This document shows, piece after piece, positions 8,146-17,008 of a stretch of 64,000 nt of DNA. Numbering within the stretch: the stretch's first letter is position 1; every line of letters starts with the position of its first letter. Origin of the DNA: Methanarcanum sp963640855 (lineage in GTDB: Archaea; Thermoplasmatota; Thermoplasmata; Methanomassiliicoccales; Methanomethylophilaceae). The stretch is taken from positions 56,817-120,816 of the forward strand of contig CAVIAJ010000002.1 in NCBI GenBank assembly GCA_963640855.1, given 5' to 3'. A program made the translations under genes and the position numbers. The notes below the pieces were generated by a model, which made no database searches, was not told the DNA's origin, and saw only the letters and a program-made list of their open reading frames with translations.

Positions 8146-8700
8146 TTATCCTTTCTTCAGAGGGGGAAGTCTGCCTTCGTATTCGACATCCATATCCTGA
8201 ATAAGCGCCCATGAATCGTAGCACATATACGCCATAATACAGCCGGATGCCAACGCAATCAGTCCGAGTAATACAGACATGTGATCGAACATACTCATCG
8301 AAAGAATGACCAACACACCCAACAGGATAATCGCAGTCATCTGCATATCTTCACTCGCTCTGTAGCACATGTAAGCAATCATCATCATTGCGATAAACAG
8401 TACAACGTTCGCTGCGTCTCCGAATTCATACGACCACACACCTCTTCCGAGGGAAAGACAGATCGTAGCCACGGATATCAGCAGAAACATGTAACCGCTC
8501 ATGAGATACCAATTCTTCAGGCACAGTCCCGCCACGATAAGAATCAGTACACCCAATACTGCATAGACGAAAGTACAGTCTCCGAGTATGAAAATCTCGA
8601 ATTCGTTCATCAGTGTGTTGACTCCGAAAAGAATCAGCAGTATCGCCGACAGGAAATAACCCGTCACAGGTCCGCTGAGATCGTTGCCGTCCAACTGCAT
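8146..8700 (-). CDS. multi-spanning membrane protein of unknown function
   Basis: A 184-residue protein with about six hydrophobic helices (first near residues 13-30, last near residues 143-163) and a charged C-terminal tail ending in a Lys-Lys-Gly. The six-helix topology and size recall the GPR1/FUN34/YaaH (acetate transporter) and HdeD groups, but I see no YaaH NPAPLGL signature, so I do not assign it. It lies alone between tRNA-Val and the divergent kae1, sharing a 76-bp intergenic region with it. Confidence 0.7.
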   Translation of the reverse strand: MQLDGNDLSGPVTGYFLSAILLILFGVNTLMNEFEIFILGDCTFVYAVLGVLILIVAGLCLKNWYLMSGYMFLLISVATICLSLGRGVWSYEFGDAANVVLFIAMMMIAYMCYRASEDMQMTAIILLGVLVILSMSMFDHMSVLLGLIALASGCIMAYMCYDSWALIQDMDVEYEGRLPPLKKG

Positions 8701-8776
8701 ATGTTACGGAATGCATCGTTTGTATTTAATCACATAGAAGACGCTTATATCCGAGCACGTAATCCGGAGGTGTGCG

Positions 8777-9760
8777 ATGATAACCTTAGGAATCGAAGGA
8801 ACCGCCCACACCCTCGGTGTGGGTATCGTAGATAGCGAAAGGAAGGTATTGGCCAACGTATTGGATATGTACAGACCGCTGGAAGGGGGACTGCATCCGA
8901 GAGAGGCCGCCAACCATCATGCCGACGTGGTTCCGGGACTGATCGTCAAAGCTCTTGAAGAAGCGGGCGTGACGATGAAGGATATCGATGTTGTATCTTT
9001 TTCAAAAGGGCCCGGATTGGGCCCGTGTCTGAGAGTTGCGGCAACAGCGGCAAGATCTCTTTCCGTTTCATTGAAGAAACCGATTGTGGGAGTGAATCAC
9101 TGCGTAGCGCACGTGGAAATAGGAAGGGCGACGACAGGATGTCACGATCCCGCTCTTCTCTATGCTTCGGGAGGAAACACCCAGATTATCGCATTCGCCG
9201 ACGGGAAATACCGTATTTTCGGAGAAACTTTGGATGTCGGCGTCGGAAACATGTTCGATAAACTCGGAAGAGAACTCGGATTGGGTTACTACGCAGGACC
9301 GACTATCGAGAAACTCGCAAAAGAAGGAGATAAGCTTCTTGAGTTACCGTATTCCGTCAAAGGTATGGACATTTCATTTTCCGGAATTATGACCGCCGCG
9401 ATCAATCTTTACAAAAAAGGTTACCGTTTGGAAGATATTGCATTCTCGGTACAGGAAACGTGCTTCGGAATGCTTGCGGAAGTCACCGAAAGAGCGATGG
9501 CCCACGTAGGCAAGGATGAAGTACTCCTCGGAGGAGGAGTTTCTCAGAATTCCCGTCTCAGAGGTATGATCGAAGAGATGGCCAGGGAACGCGGAGCGAA
9601 GATGTTCGTACCTGACAGAAAATTATGTGTGGACAACGGCGCTATGATTGCGTGGCTGGGCAATCTGATGTATTCTTCCGGCGTAAGAATGAGTATAGAA
9701 GACACAACCGTGGAACAGAGATTCAGGACGGACGAAGTAAACGTCACCTGGAGGACCTGA
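8777..9760 (+). CDS. kae1: KEOPS subunit Kae1, tRNA threonylcarbamoyltransferase
   Basis: A 327-residue Kae1, the catalytic subunit that transfers threonylcarbamoyl to A37 of ANN-decoding tRNAs. It has the ASKHA fold with EGTAHT near the N-terminus, the metal-binding ANHHAD motif (about residues 46-51), FSKGPGLGPCLR, the nucleotide loop YASGGNTQ and the C-terminal VDNGAMIAW. In several euryarchaea Kae1 is fused to the kinase Bud32; here the protein ends after the Kae1 domain, so Bud32 must be encoded elsewhere. The RBS GGAGGTG precedes the ATG at 8777. Its 3' end overlaps that of the convergent recJ by 17 bp. Confidence 0.96.
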   Translation: MITLGIEGTAHTLGVGIVDSERKVLANVLDMYRPLEGGLHPREAANHHADVVPGLIVKALEEAGVTMKDIDVVSFSKGPGLGPCLRVAATAARSLSVSLKKPIVGVNHCVAHVEIGRATTGCHDPALLYASGGNTQIIAFADGKYRIFGETLDVGVGNMFDKLGRELGLGYYAGPTIEKLAKEGDKLLELPYSVKGMDISFSGIMTAAINLYKKGYRLEDIAFSVQETCFGMLAEVTERAMAHVGKDEVLLGGGVSQNSRLRGMIEEMARERGAKMFVPDRKLCVDNGAMIAWLGNLMYSSGVRMSIEDTTVEQRFRTDEVNVTWRT

Positions 9761-11093
9761 ACTGTTCTCCCACGATTCTGTCAGCTTCCGCAAGGAACAC
9801 TTTCTCTTTACCGCATGGGAACGAACCGCCGCTTGCGACTCTGTGTCCTCCGCCTTCTCCGCCCGCTGCAGAACATGCTTCGAACATTACTTCGGAAAGA
9901 TTCAGTCCTTTTTCCAACAATGCGGTTGTTCCTCTCGAGGAAACGCTTACTTTGTCTTCGGAACTGTTTACCGAAATTACGGGTCTGTTTCTGTCTGCGA
10001 TATAGCGCATCGCAATTCTCGCGATTACGCCGCCGTATCCGCTTACGGAGGAGTCGAAATATTGGATATTGCCCAAATCCGTGAGACCTTTTTCATCGAG
10101 AGCGAGGACTGCGTCGAGAATATTCTTATCATATTCGTCGCGGAGCGCCATCGCTTCCGTCAGAGCGTCTCTGTCGCCGAGACATAATGCGACACCCAAT
10201 CCCTGGAACATCATGCGTCCGCACGCATCGAGTATTTCCGCCAGAGATTCGGCATCCATGCCCCAGTTCATAAGATGGTAACGGGTGTTGGTGAGTTCTT
10301 TCATCACCGAAGACGTAACGCCCTGCTGTGTAAGCTTCACGGCAATCATCGATGAAAGTTTTCTTCTTTCGTCGTCGGTGAGAGTGATGAAACTCATGTC
10401 CTCTCCGATGCCGGCATCTTTCAGTAATTCGGATACTGCATTATGATTTCCCGTAATTCCTCTGATGTACGGTTCGGTTCCTTTGTACAGCGACTGTACG
10501 AGAGGCCCCGGAGGGATGATGGAACCGGGAATTTCTTTGATATATCCTCTTTTTACACCCTCTTCGAGAAGATACGGGTTGAATCCGCTCAATCCCTTGA
10601 GGTGCTGTTTGTCTCCGACGATACCGCCGAAGGCAATCTGAACGAGATCCCAGTTTTCTTCGTTCATCGTTACCGCAAACAACAGCGACATTGTCGCACC
10701 GCACGCACCGGTTCCTCCGTCTACTTCGTAGAGGATCGGATTGATGTAGGTGATTCTGTCCGCCTTATCACGTACCGTATGGTGATCCAAAACAACAATA
10801 TCGCAGGACATTCCGTCGAGTTCGCGGATATAGGATGCTCCCAAATCCGCAATTACGATGCATTCCGCATCGCATGATTTTACGATCTCCATATTGTCCG
10901 CATTCAGTGTTTTGAACGTGGTTATTCTGAATTCTTTACCTGCTCTCAGCAGAGTGTTTGCAAGTATACCTGCGGACGAGAGACCGTCTGCATCATAATG
11001 TGTATAAACTTGGATGAATCCGTGGCTGCGGACGATGTCCGCAGCTTTGGATAAATCTGAAAGTAGTTTGGAAGGAAGGACGTTACCGCCCAT
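9744..11093 (-). CDS. recJ: archaeal RecJ-like DHH single-strand exonuclease
   Basis: A 449-residue DHH-family phosphoesterase. The DHH domain has THYDADG (about residues 31-37), VIADLG and VLDHH; the DHHA1 nucleic-acid-binding domain ends with GGEGGGHRVASGG (about residues 413-425). This matches archaeal RecJ/GAN proteins that interact with GINS in the replisome. It follows rps15 by 6 nt on the same strand, the usual archaeal rps15-recJ pairing, so the two are co-transcribed. The catalytic Asp and His residues are all present, so it should be an active Mn2+-dependent nuclease. Confidence 0.92.
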   Translation of the reverse strand: MGGNVLPSKLLSDLSKAADIVRSHGFIQVYTHYDADGLSSAGILANTLLRAGKEFRITTFKTLNADNMEIVKSCDAECIVIADLGASYIRELDGMSCDIVVLDHHTVRDKADRITYINPILYEVDGGTGACGATMSLLFAVTMNEENWDLVQIAFGGIVGDKQHLKGLSGFNPYLLEEGVKRGYIKEIPGSIIPPGPLVQSLYKGTEPYIRGITGNHNAVSELLKDAGIGEDMSFITLTDDERRKLSSMIAVKLTQQGVTSSVMKELTNTRYHLMNWGMDAESLAEILDACGRMMFQGLGVALCLGDRDALTEAMALRDEYDKNILDAVLALDEKGLTDLGNIQYFDSSVSGYGGVIARIAMRYIADRNRPVISVNSSEDKVSVSSRGTTALLEKGLNLSEVMFEACSAAGGEGGGHRVASGGSFPCGKEKVFLAEADRIVGEQFRSSR

Positions 11094-11099
11094 GAATCC

Positions 11100-11555
11100 T
11101 CACTTGAGCATGAGCTCCGCTGTGTTGAGTGAGTATTTCCAGTCCTGGGGAAGAACGCCGTTCTTTTTGTAGTAGCGTTCAAGCCTTCTGATCCTGGCTT
11201 CGATCAACATGAGACCTCTCTTGTTGGAGATGTCACCGCGGTTGTCTTTGAGGTGGACGTTAAGATCGATTGCTCTCCTCATAAGGTTGGCGATGTCTTC
11301 CGGAAGTGCCGGTGCGACTCCCTTGTCCTTCATGATCTGAGTGATCGTCTTTCCCGTTGCAAGTTTTACGTCAGGAACTCCGTACTGATCCCTCAGCACA
11401 AGACCGATCTTTGCAGATCCGTTACCGTCTTTTGCCATTTTCACAATGATGTCTTCAATCTCGGTGGCAGAGATCGTGACCCATGTGGGGTTCTCGGTGA
11501 TCAGGGGGCGTTTCGAACATGACTTGCCCTTTCTTCTTGCGTGCATTCTTGCCAT
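11100..11555 (-). CDS. rps15: 30S ribosomal protein S15 (eukaryotic S13 type)
   Basis: A 151-residue archaeal S15 with the N-terminal extension MARMHARRKGKS shared with eukaryotic S13e, the NPTW motif and the C-terminal S15 core with ARIRRLERYYK near the end. It is the first gene of the rps15-recJ pair. Start at the ATG at 11555 matches the conserved family N-terminus. Confidence 0.97.
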   Translation of the reverse strand: MARMHARRKGKSCSKRPLITENPTWVTISATEIEDIIVKMAKDGNGSAKIGLVLRDQYGVPDVKLATGKTITQIMKDKGVAPALPEDIANLMRRAIDLNVHLKDNRGDISNKRGLMLIEARIRRLERYYKKNGVLPQDWKYSLNTAELMLK

Positions 11556-11634
11556 TTTTATTCCTCTGAATAATTCAGGCGGCGAGGCTGAGTTTCCTTT
11601 AACTCATTCGCATATATAAAAGAAATGTGCGTTC

Positions 11635-12645
11635 TTATAGGGAGGAATCAACGGCTTTGCGGGCCCATTCGATGACCTGTTCGTACTCATCGGTGTCAAA
11701 GGACAGATCGGAGGGGAGAGAACCGAAGAGTTTGCTCTCCATTTCTCCTTCGCCCGCTTTATTTCCGAGCGTACATGCACACACATCGCAGTATCCGATA
11801 CTCATTTTCGAAACGATGTTTACCTCGTAACCCGATTCTTCGAGGAATTCGCGTTTTGCAGCTTCTTCTGCGGTTTCTCCCGTTTCGATTCTTCCGCCGG
11901 GCATCTCCCATCCGTTTCTTTTGGGATTGAAGACCATCATGAATTTTCCTTCGGACACCGCAACGCTGTAGACCGTCTTCTGTTTTTCAACAACAATCAT
12001 CGCATGATCTTTCTCGTACGGTGCAAGATCCACAACTTCCAAAACTCTGCATCCTCTCTCTTTGATGCGTTTCACGGAAGCATCGAAAATTTCTTTCGGA
12101 TCCGCCGTAACATCCTCGGAACGTGCTTTTACGCTTACCATTCCGTATCTTGCGTTGAAGCGTTCCATATTGTCGATGAGAATGTCAGCCTGTCTCTTCT
12201 GTGCCACATCTTCGTAGACAATATCGATGTTATCTATCGCAAAAGCATACTCATCCGGTTTTGTGGCATCTCCGAGAATAGGCATCATGTTGTCTCTGCC
12301 TTCCGAAGTTCTCACCAAATCCCTGAAAGATCTGGGTGAAAATTCAACGCAGTATACCCTTCCTTCCGATACGATATCGGAAACATGCGAACACGTTGTA
12401 CCGCTTGCAGCCCCCAGATAGAGAACACGGGAATCCTTACGGAAGGGAAACGATTTCCCTCCGCACATAATGTATGCAGACAGTTTGCTTCTTCTGGGTA
12501 TCCATTCCCTGTACTCGGTACCGCATACAACCGTCAGGCGTTCCCCGTATACTCTGACACCGGAGTTGCGGGATACTGTGTAAATATTCCTCCTTTCGGT
12601 GAATACGCCGTCCTTGTGTTCCAGGGGTTCCATGGGTATCGCCAT
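11635..12645 (-). CDS. flpA: fibrillarin fused to a Nudix hydrolase domain
   Basis: A 336-residue two-domain protein. Residues 1 to about 222 are fibrillarin, the C/D-box guide RNA 2'-O-methyltransferase, with FTERRNIYT, EYREWIPRRSKL, the SAM loop LYLGAASGTT and YEDVAQKRQA. Residues about 223-336 are a Nudix domain with a perfect Nudix box at about residues 251-273 (G-x5-E-x7-REF-x-EESGY, seen as GGRIETGE...REFLEESGY). I know fibrillarin as a stand-alone archaeal protein usually next to nop5; here nop5 is not adjacent and the fusion reads through without a stop. The Nudix substrate is unknown. It is divergent from the IMPase-NAD kinase gene with only 47 bp between starts. Confidence 0.9.
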   Translation of the reverse strand: MAIPMEPLEHKDGVFTERRNIYTVSRNSGVRVYGERLTVVCGTEYREWIPRRSKLSAYIMCGGKSFPFRKDSRVLYLGAASGTTCSHVSDIVSEGRVYCVEFSPRSFRDLVRTSEGRDNMMPILGDATKPDEYAFAIDNIDIVYEDVAQKRQADILIDNMERFNARYGMVSVKARSEDVTADPKEIFDASVKRIKERGCRVLEVVDLAPYEKDHAMIVVEKQKTVYSVAVSEGKFMMVFNPKRNGWEMPGGRIETGETAEEAAKREFLEESGYEVNIVSKMSIGYCDVCACTLGNKAGEGEMESKLFGSLPSDLSFDTDEYEQVIEWARKAVDSSL

Positions 12646-12692
12646 GGTACTTTACGATAAAACTATTATCACGCTCGGATGTACGCAGAATT

Positions 12693-14306
12693 ATGATCGA
12701 TATGCTCAGGGCCATGACCGCAGAGGTCAAAAGGGCCGTGTCGTTAATTCCCGATGACGAAAAAGGGAAGAACATCTGTATGGGTGCCGACGGTACACCT
12801 ACGGAAGAGATTGACAAGGTGGCCGAGAATGCCGTCCTGAGATATATTGCCGCAAATAACATTCCTTTGAATGTTCTTTCGGAAGAGATCGGATACGTCG
12901 ACAACGGCGCCGAAGAAACATTGGTTCTCGACCCTATAGACGGTACGACAAACTCAGTACTCGGAATTCCTCTGTATACGGTGTCGATGGCCGTCGGCAG
13001 GAACAGTCTGAGCGATATTCACACGGCGCTGATAACGAATCTCGCCACCGGCGATGAATATTATGCGGTCAGGGGAAACGGAGCGTATCAGGACGGAAAG
13101 AGGATAAGTGTCAGACATGATTTCAATCCCGAAAGAATAAGGATGTCCATCTACCTCGGAAGAGGTGCGAATCCCTTTGCGTTTTCATTGGCCAAGAGGA
13201 TAAAATCGACAAGATCTTTCGGATGTTCGTCATTGGAAATGGCTTTCGTCGCCAACGGTTCCACGGACGGATGTCTGATGCAGTCGGACTGTTACAACAG
13301 GTCGATGCGTGTCGTGGATATCGCGGCAAGTACACTTATTTTGAGGGAAGCGGGAGGAGAAGTATTCGATTTGGACGGAGTTCCTTTGGATATGCCGTTC
13401 GATCTTTCCATCCGCCGTAATTATCTCGCCGTGGCGAACAGGAGAGTTTTCGACTTCGTCATGAACGGAAATATGATTCTGAGTTCCGACGGCGGTAAGC
13501 TCAGATACGGAATTTATGCAAACATCAAACTCAACGATATTGTCGGCATTACGAAGAGAGTAATCGCCGCATTGGGTGATGAAGAATACGTTCTCGACGA
13601 AAATATCGCAGATGCGATGGGTGTCAAAGGCATTCCTCTTAAGGAAATGGATGCGGATGTTATCATCACCATCGGAGGCGACGGAACGATTCTCCGTGCG
13701 TTACATAATACGGATGTCCCCGTGATAGGAATAAACGCGGGAAGTGTGGGATTCCTCACCGAAATACCTTTGGACGGAATAGAGGAAGGTATCGCGAGAC
13801 TTTTGAAAGGAGATTACACAATACAGAACAGACCCAAGATTGCCGTTATGTACAACGGCGAAATAATAGGGGAAGCGGTCAACGAAACGGTATTCCATTC
13901 GGATTCCGTCGCAAAGATCAGACGTTTCAGAATTTATGTCAATGATTCACTTACTACGGACATCCGTGCGGACGGCGTGGTGTTATCGACACCGATAGGT
14001 TCGACAGCATACGCAATGAGTCTCGGAGGCCCCGTCATGGATCACAGAGTCGATGCATGGCTCATGGTTCCCATGGCGGCGTTCCAATTTGCATTCAAAG
14101 AAATGATTGTTCCTTCATCCGTTAAGATAACAATCGAAGCCGTTCTCGACAAAGGATGTCTTCTCGTCATAGACGGTCAGAACGAGTTCAACATTCCCGG
14201 AGGATCCAAAGTCGAAATGGTAAGGTCTCAGAGAACCGCATCGTTCATCGTATTCGAGAACGATTTCTACTCCCGTGTGAGAAAGAAGTTGGTGAGTTCG
14301 ATATGA
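12693..14306 (+). CDS. bifunctional NADP phosphatase / NAD kinase
   Basis: A 537-residue fusion. Residues 1 to about 262 are an inositol-monophosphatase-family phosphatase with EEIGY, LDPIDGTTN and VVDIAAS metal-site motifs. Residues about 268-537 are an NAD kinase with TIGGDGTILRA, INAGSVGFL and STPIGSTAYAMS. The same architecture is known from Methanocaldococcus jannaschii (MJ0917), where one protein both makes NADP from NAD and removes the 2'-phosphate. The start at 12693 directly opens the IMPase helix. The stop overlaps the ATG of the JAMM gene (ATGA), so the two are translationally coupled. Confidence 0.93.
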   Translation: MIDMLRAMTAEVKRAVSLIPDDEKGKNICMGADGTPTEEIDKVAENAVLRYIAANNIPLNVLSEEIGYVDNGAEETLVLDPIDGTTNSVLGIPLYTVSMAVGRNSLSDIHTALITNLATGDEYYAVRGNGAYQDGKRISVRHDFNPERIRMSIYLGRGANPFAFSLAKRIKSTRSFGCSSLEMAFVANGSTDGCLMQSDCYNRSMRVVDIAASTLILREAGGEVFDLDGVPLDMPFDLSIRRNYLAVANRRVFDFVMNGNMILSSDGGKLRYGIYANIKLNDIVGITKRVIAALGDEEYVLDENIADAMGVKGIPLKEMDADVIITIGGDGTILRALHNTDVPVIGINAGSVGFLTEIPLDGIEEGIARLLKGDYTIQNRPKIAVMYNGEIIGEAVNETVFHSDSVAKIRRFRIYVNDSLTTDIRADGVVLSTPIGSTAYAMSLGGPVMDHRVDAWLMVPMAAFQFAFKEMIVPSSVKITIEAVLDKGCLLVIDGQNEFNIPGGSKVEMVRSQRTASFIVFENDFYSRVRKKLVSSI

Positions 14307-14680
14307 AGAAAATCTATGCCGTGGATATCTCGATGATCGACAGTTTCAACGAATCCGCAAAGGCATGTTATCCCGATGAATTTCTCTGTATGGTAAGACA
14401 GGAAGACGGAGTCGTCAACGAATTGGTGCTTCTTCCGGGCACGGTATTCGGAGACAGTCACAGTTTTCTCAGCGAATGGATGTCTCCCATAGACTACAGT
14501 CTCGCAGGTACCGCCCATTCGCATCCCGGATACAGCAACGAAGCATCCGATGACGACAAAGCGCTGTTTTCCAATATGGGCGGAATTCATTTCATTACGT
14601 GTCAGCCTTACGACAGGAACAGTTGGAAGGCTTACAATTCAAAAGGTGAAATCGTAAAACTCGAAATCATCTGCCGATAG
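14303..14680 (+). CDS. JAMM/MPN+ metalloprotease-like protein
   Basis: A 125-residue single-domain protein with an intact JAMM zinc motif: E26 near the N-terminus, then H72-S-H74, seven residues, S82, two residues, D85 (AHSHPGYSNEASDDD). The spacing HxH-x7-S-x2-D is exact. Archaeal JAMM proteins such as HvJAMM1 remove SAMP modifiers, and others act in MoCo/thiamine sulfur-carrier processing. It is translationally coupled to the NAD kinase fusion (ATGA) and overlaps the convergent mutase-like gene by 14 bp. A second, longer JAMM protein sits in the E1/E2 operon at 36648. Confidence 0.85.
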   Translation: MKKIYAVDISMIDSFNESAKACYPDEFLCMVRQEDGVVNELVLLPGTVFGDSHSFLSEWMSPIDYSLAGTAHSHPGYSNEASDDDKALFSNMGGIHFITCQPYDRNSWKAYNSKGEIVKLEIICR

Positions 14681-16031
14681 TCATGAGACTCGACATAACC
14701 GTTTCTTTACCCATTTCGAGAAGACTCACTGTGTATGCTTTGTCTCTTCCTTCCGCATAGATATCTACGGCACGGTCGTAATCCGAGAATCTTACGAACA
14801 GCCATCCGTCGTCGAAATCGACTCTCCACCCGTCGCAGTCGGTGATTCTGCTGTATTCGAGTGAATACAGATTTTCGGAGAGTTTCTTCGTAAGATGTTC
14901 TCTGCTCTCATAATGTCTTACGAATCCTTTGGAATTGTAGTATCTGGGTATTTCGTCGATGACATCACTCAGAGCAACTTCGGAAGCCATTTCGGCAAGG
15001 GTTACCGCGGACATTATTCCGTCGGAGCAGTATGATAACGATTTGAAGATGACAGTGCCGTCATCCATTCCTCCGACTTCGGCATCTCTTTCCTTCATGG
15101 TTTCGGCAATACTCTGTTTGCTGAGAGGACAGTAGATGATGTTGCAGTTCAGGGTATCTCTTACAACCATAGGTGTGTTGACGGGAACGACAACGTTCTT
15201 TGTGTCGAGATATTTCAGAATAACGGCGAGGAGATTCCCGCCCGTGATGTATCTTGCGTCTTCGTCCACTGCCGCAAGACGCGTTCCGTCTCCGTTCAGT
15301 GCGATACCGATACTTCCCGCATCTCCTGTTTTGACGTTTTTGATCAGAGACCTCAGGTTTACTTCGTCGGGGGACAGATCTCTTCCGGGAGATCTTCCGT
15401 CGGTCTGACAGTTGATCGTTGTAACTTCCGCACCCAAATTCGTCATAATCGCGGGAGCGATTGACGAACACGGGGACGATGCACAGTCTATCGATATTCC
15501 GCAGTCGATTGCACCGGACAGGTTCATAACCGCTCTCATGTAGTCTAAGTTGACATTGGAGATACAGCTGCAGGTTCCGATGTTGTTGTTCATGACATTT
15601 CTGACGGTTTTATCTCTCTCGACGAGAGCATTCATCTGATTTTCGGTGAACAGTCCGCCGTCGGGATTGAAGAATGTCGCGCCTGCGATGCGGTTTCTGT
15701 CATCGGGATTGCCGAACACTACGGAACATTTTATTCCGTTCTTGCAGAACGGCATCGACACGGCCGGAACGGTTCCCAAATCGAATATGTCCGCACCTAC
15801 AGATCTGGCACCTGACTTGAAACAGTTAAGCATCATGAGGCTGCTCGGGGAAAAGCTCCTGCCGACTGCGATACAGTCGTACAGCGTACCCGCAGCTTTA
15901 CCCAGACTTATCATGCCTTCCGGTACGAGTTCACCGTTAGGCATACCCTGGATGCTAGCAGTGTTCCTAATCTGCATATCGGCTTTCATTACGTTGCCCG
16001 ATATAAGCGTATTGATTTCTCTTCGGGACAT
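14667..16031 (-). CDS. phosphohexomutase-family pseudoenzyme
   Basis: A 454-residue protein of the alpha-D-phosphohexomutase (PGM/GlmM) fold: VGRSFSPSS (from VGRDxRxSS), VGADIFDLGTVP, FFNPDGG and a C-terminal GWLFVRF...DIYAEGRD. All four active-site loops are eroded. The catalytic TASHNP loop reads VVFGNPDD without the Ser-His; the metal loop DGDADR reads NGDGTR; the sugar loop GExSGH reads GGMDDGT; the phosphate loop RPSGTEP reads RFSDYDR. It is therefore probably non-catalytic, perhaps regulatory. I start it at the ATG at 16031 rather than 16178 because the upstream segment is basic, overlaps the divergent gene's promoter and is not family-like. Confidence 0.8.
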   Translation of the reverse strand: MSRREINTLISGNVMKADMQIRNTASIQGMPNGELVPEGMISLGKAAGTLYDCIAVGRSFSPSSLMMLNCFKSGARSVGADIFDLGTVPAVSMPFCKNGIKCSVVFGNPDDRNRIAGATFFNPDGGLFTENQMNALVERDKTVRNVMNNNIGTCSCISNVNLDYMRAVMNLSGAIDCGISIDCASSPCSSIAPAIMTNLGAEVTTINCQTDGRSPGRDLSPDEVNLRSLIKNVKTGDAGSIGIALNGDGTRLAAVDEDARYITGGNLLAVILKYLDTKNVVVPVNTPMVVRDTLNCNIIYCPLSKQSIAETMKERDAEVGGMDDGTVIFKSLSYCSDGIMSAVTLAEMASEVALSDVIDEIPRYYNSKGFVRHYESREHLTKKLSENLYSLEYSRITDCDGWRVDFDDGWLFVRFSDYDRAVDIYAEGRDKAYTVSLLEMGKETVMSSLMTIGR

Positions 16032-16108
16032 ATGCGTTAATTTTATCCGTAATGTCCGACGTCTGTGTTTTACGGACTGTATTTGCAGTCCGCGAGGAGT
16101 TGACTGAC

Positions 16109-16426
16109 ATGGCTTTTTGCAGAAAATGCGGAAAAGAAATCTGGGACAGCGCAGTATTCTGTCCCCACTGCGGTTCACGTCAGGACGGCGTACAGCAGCA
16201 GGTGCCGCAGAGGCAGCCGTATGCCGATGACAGCGGAAGCATAGGCTGGGCGATTCTGGGATTTTTCGTCCCGTTGGTCGGGCTCATACTGTGGCTGGTG
16301 TGGATGGACGACAAGCCGAAATGTGCGAAGATGGCCGGATTGGGTGCATTGGCAGCCGTTATCTTCTTGGTTGCAATCGTAATTATCTATGTTGCGCTTA
16401 TATTTGCACTTACCAGTACCACATAA
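16109..16426 (+). CDS. zinc-ribbon membrane protein
   Basis: A 105-residue protein: zinc ribbon CRKCG (residues 4-8) and CPHCG (18-22), a polar Gln-rich linker, then two hydrophobic helices with the sequence GWAILGFFVPLVGLILWLVW and a second one ending near the C-terminus. The start at 16109 has a GAGGAGTTGA ribosome binding site; the longer frame from 16052 overlaps the divergent gene's promoter. The paralogue at 16527 has the same order and helix sequence but is frameshifted. Function unknown; such proteins are common in this archaeal group. Confidence 0.78.
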   Translation: MAFCRKCGKEIWDSAVFCPHCGSRQDGVQQQVPQRQPYADDSGSIGWAILGFFVPLVGLILWLVWMDDKPKCAKMAGLGALAAVIFLVAIVIIYVALIFALTSTT

Positions 16427-16526
16427 CGGTTCGATCCTGGATTATTTCTGAACAATCGTTAAATTAATCAGCGGTCTTTATATCTGCGATGTGTATAACA
16501 AATTAAGGTTTGTATCTTCGGAATCT

Positions 16527-16839
16527 ATGGAGGTGAAACGAACGGTGTCATGTGAGAAGTGCGGAGCGGAAATCAAAGGAGGCGGACTCTGCTGTCCCCA
16601 CTGCGGATGGTATCGGACGTTATCGCTCCGAAAAGAATAAGCAGACAAATGACGGCGGAAGTTTCATCTGGGCCGTTATCGGATTCTTAATTCCGCCCCT
16701 CGGACTTCTTCTTTGGTTCCTTTGGCTGGACAGAAAACCCAAATCCGGTAAAATAGCGATTATGGGTGCACTGGTGAGTACAATATTCAGCGTATTCCTG
16801 TGGATGATCCTTTTCGCACCGGTTTATTCTGGCGTGTAA
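16527..16839 (+). pseudogene. zinc-ribbon membrane protein, frameshifted paralogue
   Basis: The first frame (16527-16640) encodes a zinc ribbon (CEKCG, CPHCG) preceded by a good GGAGG-like context, then stops at TAA. The +1 frame immediately continues with the rest of the 16109-type protein: a DGGSFIWAVIGFLIPPLGLL helix, W-F-L-W-L-D-R-K-P-K and a second helix to the stop at 16839. The join needs one base skipped between about 16600 and 16640. Either the gene is decayed, or one base was inserted in the sequence. An in-frame ATG at 16552 could make a ribbon-less membrane protein. Confidence 0.7.
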
Positions 16840-17008
16840 CCGTATTATTCCTTTCAGGGATATGTTGGCATATTCTCTGTGACAATACGTATCCGATTCG
16901 GCGTTGCGATTTCTCAGACTACTGTTTTTAGAATGCTGGGAATTAGACAATGTTTATATACTGATTATTGGGATAAGATTGCTGGTCTTATGGGCCAGAG
17001 GGAAAGAA

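Noticed and set aside
8146..8700. Acetate transporter of the GPR1/FUN34/YaaH family
   Set aside because: Six helices fit, but the NPAPLGL signature is absent.
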